Shown in pieces: positions 1 to 5,651 of a stretch of DNA of 13,079 nucleotides. The stretch is from Gemmatimonadota bacterium (lineage in GTDB: Bacteria > Gemmatimonadota > Gemmatimonadetes > Gemmatimonadales > GWC2-71-9). Under the pieces are notes generated by a model. That model did not search any database, was not told the origin of the DNA, and saw only the letters and a program-made list of their open reading frames with translations. Numbering within the stretch: position 1 is the first letter of the stretch; every line of letters starts with the position of its first letter. The stretch is taken from positions 1-13,079 of the forward strand of contig JACPAP010000045.1 of the NCBI GenBank assembly GCA_016180765.1, in the 5' to 3' direction. Made by a program: the position numbers and the translations under genes.

Positions 1-17
1 TCAGGATAGACACTAGT

Positions 18-23
18 TATATT
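18..23 (+). promoter_or_regulatory. Candidate -10 element of the propeller gene
   Basis: TATATT is close to the sigma-70 -10 consensus and lies 25 bases before ATG 49. The -35 region would fall at the window edge and cannot be judged. No clear Shine-Dalgarno sequence precedes the ATG. Confidence 0.35.
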
Positions 24-48
24 GCCCCGTCCGCCAGACCGCCTGATC

Positions 49-1113
49 ATGCGCGCCATTCACCGCAGTCGGCTCTCCCTCCTCACCCTTTGCGCCGCCT
101 GTTCCGCCGGGGGTCAATCACCCCGGGCCATGTCCCGCGCCCCAGAACCCGGTGAGCGCTTCTTCGCCGGCCTCCGCCAGCTCACCTTCGGCGGGCAGAA
201 CGCCGAGGCATATTTCTCGCGGAACGGCACGCAGCTGATCTTCCAGCGCCAGGAGAACGACTCGACCTGCGACCAGCAGTACGTCATCAATGTGAACGGC
301 ACCGGATTGCGCCGAGTCTCGAACGGTCTAGGCCGGACCACCTGCGGCTACTTCTACGGCGGTGATCGGCGGGTGCTCTACTCCAGCACCTTCGAGCACG
401 ACGCCAAGTGCCCGCCGCCGCCGGATTTCTCCCAGGGCTACGTCTGGCCCCTGTACCAATACGATATCTACACCTCGGCGCTGGATGGCTCGGACCTGGT
501 GCGCATCACCAGCACCCCGGGATACGACGCCGAGGCCACGCTCTCCCCGGACGGTACGCGATGGGTGTTTACCTCGGTGCGGGACGGGGACCTGGACATC
601 TACACCATGAACCTGGACAGCAGCGACGTACGCCGTCTCACCAGGGATCTCGGGTACGACGGCGGGCCGTTCTTCTCACCGGATGGGAGCATGATCGTGT
701 ACCGCTCCTGGCACCCGAGCACGCCCGAAGAGGTCGCGGACTACCAGGCGCTGCTGGGCCAAGGACGCGTCCGGCCCAGCCGGATGGAGCTTCGCGTGAT
801 GAACGCCGACGGCTCCAACCAGCGCCAGGTGACGCAGCTTGGGGGCGCCAACTTCGCGCCCTACTTCCATCCCGACGGCAAGCGCATCATCTTCGCGTCG
901 AACCATAAAGACCCGCGCTCGCGCAATTTCGATCTCTATCTGGTCAGCCTCGATGGGAGCGGGCTGGTGCAGGTCTCGACCAGCGAGGAGTTCGACGGCT
1001 TCCCCATGTTCTCGCCGGACGGGAAGCAGTTGGTGTTCGCGTCCAACCGGTTCGGCTCCCTGCCCGGGGAGACGAACCTGTTCGTGGCCGACTGGGTAGA
1101 ACCGCGAGACTAG
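49..1113 (+). CDS. TolB-like PD40 beta-propeller lipoprotein
   Basis: A 354-residue protein from ATG 49; an in-frame TTG at 22 is possible but would put nine residues ahead of the signal peptide. The N-terminus has arginines, a hydrophobic stretch and cysteines 15 and 18, so it is probably exported, perhaps as a lipoprotein (the lipobox is imperfect: Cys at -3). The rest is a run of WD40-like (PD40/TolB) blades with S/H-P-D-G turns at about residues 166, 210, 274 and 322, each followed by a strand and a D-x-D/N-[IL]-[YF] segment. Such propellers are usually periplasmic binding scaffolds; no catalytic domain follows, so a peptidase role is not indicated. The TAG stop lies in the left arm of the inverted repeat at 1110-1188, so the natural C-terminus may have been altered, though the end (FVADWVEPRD) looks complete. 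Substrate or partner is unknown. Family confidence is high, function low. Confidence 0.85.
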   Translation: MRAIHRSRLSLLTLCAACSAGGQSPRAMSRAPEPGERFFAGLRQLTFGGQNAEAYFSRNGTQLIFQRQENDSTCDQQYVINVNGTGLRRVSNGLGRTTCGYFYGGDRRVLYSSTFEHDAKCPPPPDFSQGYVWPLYQYDIYTSALDGSDLVRITSTPGYDAEATLSPDGTRWVFTSVRDGDLDIYTMNLDSSDVRRLTRDLGYDGGPFFSPDGSMIVYRSWHPSTPEEVADYQALLGQGRVRPSRMELRVMNADGSNQRQVTQLGGANFAPYFHPDGKRIIFASNHKDPRSRNFDLYLVSLDGSGLVQVSTSEEFDGFPMFSPDGKQLVFASNRFGSLPGETNLFVADWVEPRD

Positions 1114-1188
1114 TGCCGTTCCAACTTGTTGCGCCTAGGGTTCGCGAGTAGGCAAGCTAAGAGGCGGAACCAGTTGGAACGGCACTAG
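1110..1188. repeat. 79-bp MITE-like inverted repeat
   Basis: The first 17 bases (CTAGTGCCGTTCCAACT) are perfectly inverted at 1172-1188. The arms continue to 27 bp with only two mismatches (1110-1136 against 1162-1188) around a 25-base centre. Both ends read CTAG. Transposons of the IS630/Tc1 group insert at TA, often within CTAG, and some IS5-group elements duplicate YTAR, so the ends suit a non-autonomous miniature transposon. No T-run follows, so an intrinsic terminator is less likely, although the hairpin could still attenuate transcription into lepB. It overlaps the last bases of the propeller gene and supplies its stop codon. Confidence 0.65.
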
Positions 1189-1221
1189 GGAAGTCCTCAA
1201 CCTGAGGGAGGTCGTCGAGAC

Positions 1222-1926
1222 GTGAAGGCTTCACCCAACAAGTCGCTGGCGCAGTCGGCGTGGGAGTGGACCAAGTCCCTCGCCGCGGCGCTGGTCATCT
1301 GGTTCTTCTTGCGCGCTCTCCTGGTGGAGGCGTTCCGCATTCCGTCGGGCAGCATGGAGAACACGTTGCTGATCGGTGACTTCCTGTTCGTGAACAAGGC
1401 GCTCTACGGCGCCGAAGTGCCGTTGGTGCACAAACGGCTGCCCGCGTTTCGGGAGCCCACGCGCGGCGACGTGGTGGTCTTCGACTCGGTGGAAGAGCCG
1501 GGCGTCAACGTGGTCAAACGGATTATCGGGATACCGGGCGACACCATCGCGATGGAGGGCAACGTCATCTCGATCAACGGCCAACCGCTGGATGAGCCCT
1601 ACGTCATCCGGAATGACCCCACCAGCGACCCCGAACACCCGCAAATGCGGGCCTGGCAGGTGCGCCACCTGGTCGGGAGAGAACCCCGGGCGTACCGGCC
1701 CACTCTCAAGAACTGGGGTCCGCTGCTGGTGCCGGCCGACTCGTTCTTCGTAATGGGCGACAACCGGGACAACTCCTACGACAGCCGCTACTGGGGCTTC
1801 CTCGGCCGCGACCGGGTGCGGGGCCGCCCCCTGTTCATCTACTACAGCTACGACAAGAACGGCGTCCTTCCCCTGCCGATCTTCACGGCCATTCGCTGGG
1901 ATAGACTGTTTAGCCACCCTCAGTGA
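1222..1926 (+). CDS. lepB: Signal peptidase I
   Basis: This 234-residue membrane protease removes signal peptides from exported proteins. One N-terminal membrane segment lies at about residues 20-38. The type I signal peptidase boxes follow in order: PSGSME with catalytic Ser44, RGDVVVF at 81-87, VKRIIGIPGD with general-base Lys99, and the C-terminal GDNRDNSYDSRYWGF box at 179-193. Length and the Ser/Lys dyad are normal, so it should be active. The start is GTG 1222, preceded by GAGGGAGG about 11 bases upstream; no better start keeps the membrane segment. It lies about 30 bases after the inverted repeat, which separates it from the propeller gene. Many genes in this window encode exported proteins that would be its substrates. 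A GGTGMGC heptamer array begins just after its stop. Confidence 0.96.
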   Translation: MKASPNKSLAQSAWEWTKSLAAALVIWFFLRALLVEAFRIPSGSMENTLLIGDFLFVNKALYGAEVPLVHKRLPAFREPTRGDVVVFDSVEEPGVNVVKRIIGIPGDTIAMEGNVISINGQPLDEPYVIRNDPTSDPEHPQMRAWQVRHLVGREPRAYRPTLKNWGPLLVPADSFFVMGDNRDNSYDSRYWGFLGRDRVRGRPLFIYYSYDKNGVLPLPIFTAIRWDRLFSHPQ

Positions 1927-1928
1927 GT

Positions 1929-1949
1929 GGTGAGCGGTGCGCGGGGTGC
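1929..1949 (+). repeat. GGTGMGC heptamer array, copy 1
   Basis: Three consecutive 7-base units, GGTGAGC, GGTGCGC and GGGGTGC, begin three bases after the lepB stop. The same units occur on the other side of the Lrp-type gene at 2455-2475 and, inverted, at 2522-2545. Confidence 0.5.
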
Positions 1950-1966
1950 ATTGCGGCCCGCTGGCC

Positions 1967-1997
1967 TTGACTCTATATTTCACAGTGATGCTATCTT
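1967..1997 (+). promoter_or_regulatory. Candidate promoter of the Lrp/AsnC gene
   Basis: TTGACT (1967-1972) is followed, after 19 bases, by TATCTT (1992-1997), which is preceded by TG and one base as in an extended -10. The stretch is markedly AT-richer than its surroundings. A start near 2004 would leave a very short leader before TTG 2011. Spacing is slightly long, so this is tentative. Confidence 0.4.
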
Positions 1998-2010
1998 GCG
2001 GAATGATATT

Positions 2011-2451
2011 TTGTCAAATCTCGATCATACCGATCTTCGTATTCTTGCAATCCTTCAGGCCGATGGTAAGCTCCCCTACCAGGAACTGGGCGAGGCCGTA
2101 GGGCTCAGCGCCCCGGCCGCCTTCCAGCGGGTTCGCAAGCTCGAGACGGCCGGGGTCATCGTGGGTTACCACGCCCGGATCGACCCTCAGGCCGCTGGGA
2201 AACCGCTGATCGCCTTCGTGCACGTGCACCCTGGGCCCGACGCGCCGATGCCGCAGCTTCTGACCCGCTGGCGACGGGCTCCCGCGGTGCTCGAATGTCA
2301 CCGCCTGACCGGCGCCGACCGTTACCTGCTCAAGCTGCGCCTAGAGAACGTCAGCGCGCTCAGCGCGTTTCTGGACGGCGCTCGCCGCGCCGGATGCACG
2401 GTCGAGTCGGAGCTGGCGGTGGAGACGGCGTTTGAGAGGTGGGTGGTCTGA
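2011..2451 (+). CDS. Lrp/AsnC family transcriptional regulator
   Basis: A 146-residue DNA-binding regulator of the feast/famine family. The N-terminal winged HTH spans about residues 4-55 (LDHTDLRILAILQADGK, then LGEAVGLS and the recognition helix QRVRKLE). A linker with ARIDP leads to the C-terminal RAM effector-binding fold (about 66-140, with strands around AFVHVHPG and ECHRLTGADRYLLKL). Lrp proteins form dimers to octamers and usually sense amino acids; the ligand here cannot be told. TTG 2011 is chosen because it gives the family's usual start just before LDxxDxxIL and has GGAA seven bases upstream. TTG 1996 and GTG 1927 are in frame but add residues with no homology to the family. The gene stands alone, flanked on both sides by GGTGMGC heptamers, and converges on infA. 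Autoregulation is common in the family but unproven here. Confidence 0.92.
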   Translation: MSNLDHTDLRILAILQADGKLPYQELGEAVGLSAPAAFQRVRKLETAGVIVGYHARIDPQAAGKPLIAFVHVHPGPDAPMPQLLTRWRRAPAVLECHRLTGADRYLLKLRLENVSALSAFLDGARRAGCTVESELAVETAFERWVV

Positions 2452-2456
2452 AATGG

Positions 2457-2543
2457 TGCGCGGTGCGCGGTACGCGGGGTCGTCCGGCCCGGCCCTGTGC
2501 CCGAAGAGACGCCGTTACGACCCGGCGCACCGCTCAGCGCTCA
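2457..2543. terminator. Heptamer-built hairpin between lrp-type gene and infA
   Basis: On the + strand GGTGCGC, GGTGCGC and GGTACGC run at 2455-2475. On the minus strand related units (GTGAGC, GCTGAGC, GGTGCGC) run through 2545-2522. The arms 2457-2483 and 2517-2543 can pair at 22 of 27 positions around a 33-base loop. It sits exactly in the convergent gap and overlaps the infA stop, so it may act as a bidirectional transcription stop. There is no T-run. The repeat is certain; the terminator role is inference. Confidence 0.5.
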
Positions 2544-2756
2544 CTTGTATCGGTACGTGATGCGGCCTCGGGTCAGGTCGTAGGGCGACAACTCCACCGC
2601 TACCCGGTCACCATGGAGAATCCGGATGTAGTTCTTGCGCATTTTGCCGGAGACGTAGGCCAGCACCTCGTGCCCGTTTTCCAGCTCTACTCGGAAGGTC
2701 GTGTTGGGGAGCACCTCTTTGATGGTGCCCATCATCTGAATGGCGTCGCCCGCCAC
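2541..2756 (-). CDS. infA: Translation initiation factor IF-1
   Basis: IF-1 binds the ribosomal A site and helps IF-2 and IF-3 place the initiator tRNA. The protein is a single S1-like OB fold with the hallmark segments GTIKEVLPNTTFRVELENGH, SGKMRKNYIRIL and VELSPYDLTRGRI, ending in basic RYK. The first in-frame GTG (2762) abuts the GGGAGG ribosome site with no spacing. The GTG at 2756 lies six bases after it and gives a 71-residue protein beginning MAGDAIQMM, close to the usual 72, so that start is preferred. It lies 13 bases downstream of a small zinc-ribbon gene and is probably co-transcribed with it. It is not in a ribosomal-protein operon here. Confidence 0.97.
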   Translation of the reverse strand: MAGDAIQMMGTIKEVLPNTTFRVELENGHEVLAYVSGKMRKNYIRILHGDRVAVELSPYDLTRGRITYRYK

Positions 2757-2769
2757 TACCACCCTCCCA

Positions 2770-3027
2770 TTACCGCGCCAACAGCTGTGAGTCCGAGGGC
2801 TGCGTCACGTTGCGCGGGACGTACACCGCCTGGCGGCCGCATTTCCCGCAGCGGAGCGTCACATGGCGGCAGGGATCGCGCCAGGCCGCGGTCAAGCGCC
2901 GGCGGGGGGTGCGTTGAATGGTCCGGTGCCCGCAGGATGGGCAGGACAGGGGTTCGTGGTCTCGGTCCGCGAGAATCAGTTGCAAGGCCTCATGGGCCCG
3001 ATACTCCTTGATGCCTCGCCGTCCCAC
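2770..3027 (-). CDS. Small zinc-ribbon protein upstream of infA
   Basis: An 85-residue basic protein with two knuckles, C29-P-S-C32 and C60-G-K-C63, separated by an arginine-rich segment (QRTPRRRL), so a four-cysteine zinc ribbon is likely. GTG 3027 is chosen because GGAGGT lies seven bases upstream; the in-frame GTG at 3033 would leave only one base. Its TAA is followed at once by the infA ribosome site, so the two genes should share a transcript. The pairing suggests a nucleic-acid or translation-linked role, but I do not recognise the family. The tail after residue 72 is polar and unstructured. Confidence 0.7.
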   Translation of the reverse strand: MGRRGIKEYRAHEALQLILADRDHEPLSCPSCGHRTIQRTPRRRLTAAWRDPCRHVTLRCGKCGRQAVYVPRNVTQPSDSQLLAR

Positions 3028-3059
3028 TGCCACGACCTCCGGGCTCTCAGGGGACGCTC

Positions 3060-3088
3060 AATCTACCCTCATCAGGGGCTCACCGCAA
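3060..3088 (-). promoter_or_regulatory. Candidate promoter of the zinc-ribbon/infA operon
   Basis: On the minus strand TTGCGG (3088-3083) and TAGATT (3065-3060) are 17 bases apart. This would start a leader of about 25 bases that contains the GGAGGT ribosome site of the zinc-ribbon gene. Confidence 0.45.
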
Positions 3089-3101
3089 ACGGCCCATCCT
3101 C

Positions 3102-3129
3102 TTGACGGGCTAGGGATTGCGGTTACTCT
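3102..3129 (+). promoter_or_regulatory. Candidate promoter of the 91-residue hypothetical gene
   Basis: TTGACG (3102-3107) and TACTCT (3124-3129) are 16 bases apart, about 30 bases before ATG 3161. The -35 is good and the -10 weak. Confidence 0.35.
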
Positions 3130-3160
3130 CAGCCCTTCCACCCCTCGCAGGGGGTTGCCC

Positions 3161-3436
3161 ATGGCGACCGGTCAACATCCAGACCCCGACTTCCTGCCGG
3201 TAGCGGAGTTCGAAGTCGACTCCGTTGAGCCGGCGCGCTCCGGCTTCGTGCTCCGAGGGTTCGGGGCCGATGCAGCCGAGTATCGCCTGGACATGCACCT
3301 GGACATGCGGGTGGACCCCAAGACCCAGACCGTCCTGGGGGAGATCCTGAGCCAGTCAGAATGGCGGATCTGGCGACGCGCGCCGCGCCAGCTTCGGGCC
3401 AGACAGCCCGGGCGATCCCCGAGCCCCGCCCGCTGA
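3161..3436 (+). CDS. Hypothetical 91-residue protein
   Basis: ATG 3161 is preceded by AGGGGG with a six-base spacer, a good ribosome site. The product starts with a polar segment (QHPDPDFLPVAEFEVDSVEP). A central part could form strands (GFVLRGFG, EYRLDMHLDMRVDP, TVLGEILSQSEWRIW), and the tail is basic (RRAPRQLRARQPGR). There is no signal peptide or membrane segment, so it should be cytoplasmic. I do not recognise a family. A strong start site, a promoter-like sequence and a protein-like middle make it a likely real gene. An open frame extends upstream to 2918 but runs antisense to the zinc-ribbon gene and is not credible. Confidence 0.6.
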   Translation: MATGQHPDPDFLPVAEFEVDSVEPARSGFVLRGFGADAAEYRLDMHLDMRVDPKTQTVLGEILSQSEWRIWRRAPRQLRARQPGRSPSPAR

Positions 3437-3509
3437 GGCCGGGCGCGCCGAACCGGTTCCTCAGTACCAAGTCACGAGGCCAGACATCGTAAGTCGTTAT
3501 TTCATAGCG

Positions 3510-3571
3510 TGTTATGATGTTCGGCGTCCCCACCGTGCCCGCTTGACGCAGTCTCCCCGACCCGCTAGTCT
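3510..3571 (+). promoter_or_regulatory. Promoter region of the disrupted small gene
   Basis: Two candidates are visible. An extended -10, TGTTATGAT, lies at 3510-3518 inside an AT-rich patch with a small dyad (TCATA/TATGA). TTGACG (3543-3548) and TAGTCT (3566-3571) are exactly 17 bases apart, 25 bases before ATG 3596. The second is better placed. The rest of the 3437-3595 gap holds nothing else I can identify. Confidence 0.5.
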
Positions 3572-3595
3572 TGGCGCACTGAAAAAGGAGCAGGC

Positions 3596-3953
3596 ATGGC
3601 GCCCGAACTTGCCGGGTCGCAAATCACCGCGCTGCTGGAAACCGTCCCCGGAATAGCCAGCGTCCTGCGCACTGGAAACCGTCCCCGGAATAGCCAGCGT
3701 CCTGCGCAGCCCCGTCGCCGATGCGATCGTGAACATGATCCGTGCCGGCGCGGGGGTGGGCGAGTTCCGGCGCGAAGACGCCGAGGAGCTGGTGCAATAC
3801 GCCGTGCGACGCGGGCTCATCGGCGCCGCCGAGGGGGACCGGGTGTTGCAGGAAGCGCGGGCGGCCGCCAAGAAGCGCCGCGTCACCAAGACGCGTATGA
3901 AGCGGCCGGCTCCCGCCCGGCGCCAGGGCAAAGCCGCCAAGAAGGGTCGCTAG
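3596..3953 (+). pseudogene. Small basic-tailed protein gene broken by a 37-bp duplication
   Basis: The start is excellent: AAGGAG, five bases, ATG 3596. The first frame encodes MAPELAGSQITALLETVPGI and on to VLR, then leaves frame because bases 3635-3671 are repeated exactly at 3672-3708. Thirty-seven is not a multiple of three. Removing one copy restores a 106-residue protein: a helical N-terminal part (LLETVPGIASVLRSPVADAI, then EDAEELVQYAVRRGLIGAAE) and a lysine/arginine-rich tail (KKRRVTKTRMKRP, ending KAAKKGR) of the kind that binds nucleic acid. As read, translation from 3596 shifts frame and continues open to 4150, antisense to the chemoreceptor gene. ATG 3729 or GTG 3726 could restart only the C-terminal half. 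The family is not recognised. The duplication could be a real recent mutation, a reversible switch, or an assembly error. Confidence 0.8.
3635..3708 (+). repeat. Perfect 37-bp tandem duplication
   Basis: Bases 3635-3671 and 3672-3708 are identical and directly adjacent; the identity stops at both edges. It lies inside the small gene at 3596-3953 and shifts its frame by +1. The absence of any sequence divergence suggests a very recent event or an artefact. Confidence 0.97.
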
Positions 3954-5651
3954 CTAGACTCGGAATCCCTTCACCAACCCGCGCAGCCGCTGGGCCGCCT
4001 GGCTCAACTCGCTCGCTTGCGCGGCCATCTCCTGGGTCGCGGCACCCTGCTCCTGGGCTGCCGCGGTCACCTGCTGGCTCGCGGATGCGTGGGCATGTGC
4101 CGCGGCGGCGACCTGCCCCAGGACCGCCCGAATCTCCTCGACCAGTTTGAGGTTCCCCGCGGCCGCGTCAGCCAGCTGACCCGCGGCCGCTTCGACCTCG
4201 GCCACTGAGGCGGCAATGGCCTCGAGCGCGTGGGCCGCCCCTTGGGCTACCTCCTCGACCCCGCGCACCTTCAGTCGGCCGCTCGCCATGGTTTCCGCCA
4301 CCTGGCTCACCTGCTGGCGGACCACGCGGATGTGTTCGGCGACCTCCTCGGCGGCGGAGCCGCTGGAGTCGGCCAACTCGCGCACTTCCTGGGCGACCAC
4401 GGCGAAGCCGACGCCCCGCTCTCCCGCGCGGGCGGCCTCGATCGCGGCATTCAGCGCGAGCAGGTTGGTCTGGGACGAGATCTGCTTGATCACATCCACG
4501 AATTCGTTGATCGACTCCGACCGCCGGTCCAGCTCGTCCACCTGCGACGCGCTCTGTTGGACCACCGCCCCGAGGTCCAGCAGGGCCTTCGCGGCGGCGG
4601 CGACGTCACGCTGGTAGCGGGCTGCCAGGTGGTGAATCTCCTGCCCCCGTTCCGCCACCCGCCGGGCCAGCTCCGCGTTGGCGGTGGCAGACCCGGCGAG
4701 ACGCTCCACGGCCCCCCGGGCTGCCTCCCCCCCGCCCACCTGTTTCTCCGCACCCTGCGAGATGTCAACCATCGCGGTGCTGATCTGGCTCGCCGTGGCG
4801 GCCAGCTCCTCGCTCACGGCCGAGAGATCGGTCGCCGTAGACGACATCCGTTCGCTCTCGGCCACCACGTCCTGGACCAGCGAGCGAAGCGTGGTGCTCA
4901 CGCGGCTCATGGCGTCCCCCAGCACCGCCAGCTCGCGGGGCATGGCGCCGAGGTGCACGGGACGAAGGTCGCCGCCGCTGAACCGCTCGACGGCGAGACC
5001 CAACCTCTCCGTGGGGACCTGGACCGAGCGCAGCGTCGCCCGGCTCACGCCGGCCGCCAACACCACGGACAGGACCAACACGATCCACACCAGCACCTCG
5101 CGCTCGTTGGCCCGGACCAGGAGCGCGGCGCCGCTCTGTTCCGCCTCCGCCGCCATGCCGGTGGAGAGGGAACGGACCAACCGCATCATCTCGCTCGCCG
5201 GCTCGCGGGCGGTGACGCCGGCCGCCAGGGCGCGTTCCCGGCGGCCCAGGTCTTCCAGCGCGTGGGCGTAGCCGTAGGCGGCGTGGACCCGTTGCTGGAG
5301 CGCGCCGATCCGGGCGATCGCGGCGCGCTGTGCTTCGGCCAGGCGCGGCAGGGCCCGGAGCCGCCGCTCGTAGTCGTAGGTTTCTTCCGCCGAACGCGCG
5401 AACTGAACCCGGGTCTGCGGCGTCGGAGCGATCAGATACAGCTCCGCCGCCCGCACCTCGTCGAAGGCGGCGGCCAGGATGCCGCTGCTCAGCACGGACA
5501 CCTGGGAAAGCACCGCGGTTTCCTGGGTGACCGCGCGGCGCAGCGCGCCGAGAGAAGACAGGGCCAGCAGGGCGGTGACCACGATGCCCGCGATCAGCGC
5601 GCCGGAGCCGAGCAGGATCCGCGCCCGAAGGGTGCTGAGGCGGAGCGCCAT
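3954..5651 (-). CDS. Methyl-accepting chemotaxis protein
   Basis: A 565-residue transmembrane chemoreceptor. TM1 spans about residues 12-34 and TM2 186-204. A helical periplasmic domain of about 150 residues lies between them, of four-helix-bundle size. A HAMP-like linker (205-258) and a long coiled-coil signalling domain follow. The kinase-contact tip is clear at about 383-430, including ISSQTNLLALNAAIEAARAG and GFAVVAQEVRELA, the region that binds CheA and CheW. No C-terminal NWETF-type pentapeptide is present; the protein ends GLVKGFRV. Its ATG overlaps the TGA of the upstream binding-protein gene (TGATG), so the two are translationally coupled, and the receptor probably senses the ligand-loaded binding protein. 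No che genes lie in the window. Its stop codon directly abuts the stop of the convergent gene at 3953. Confidence 0.96.
   Translation of the reverse strand: MALRLSTLRARILLGSGALIAGIVVTALLALSSLGALRRAVTQETAVLSQVSVLSSGILAAAFDEVRAAELYLIAPTPQTRVQFARSAEETYDYERRLRALPRLAEAQRAAIARIGALQQRVHAAYGYAHALEDLGRRERALAAGVTAREPASEMMRLVRSLSTGMAAEAEQSGAALLVRANEREVLVWIVLVLSVVLAAGVSRATLRSVQVPTERLGLAVERFSGGDLRPVHLGAMPRELAVLGDAMSRVSTTLRSLVQDVVAESERMSSTATDLSAVSEELAATASQISTAMVDISQGAEKQVGGGEAARGAVERLAGSATANAELARRVAERGQEIHHLAARYQRDVAAAAKALLDLGAVVQQSASQVDELDRRSESINEFVDVIKQISSQTNLLALNAAIEAARAGERGVGFAVVAQEVRELADSSGSAAEEVAEHIRVVRQQVSQVAETMASGRLKVRGVEEVAQGAAHALEAIAASVAEVEAAAGQLADAAAGNLKLVEEIRAVLGQVAAAAHAHASASQQVTAAAQEQGAATQEMAAQASELSQAAQRLRGLVKGFRV

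Noticed and set aside
1110..1188. Reading the inverted repeat as a plain intrinsic terminator
   Set aside because: The loop is long (25 bases) and no T-run follows on either strand; CTAG-flanked ends fit a miniature transposon better.
1929..2545. CRISPR-like array
   Set aside because: The repeats are seven bases long with no spacers and no cas genes nearby.
2439..3011. 190-residue + strand frame after the Lrp-type gene
   Set aside because: It runs antisense through infA and the zinc-ribbon gene and its translation resembles no protein.
3635..3708. Programmed frameshift explaining the broken small gene
   Set aside because: The frame change comes exactly from a 37-bp duplication, with no slippery heptamer or pseudoknot at the junction.
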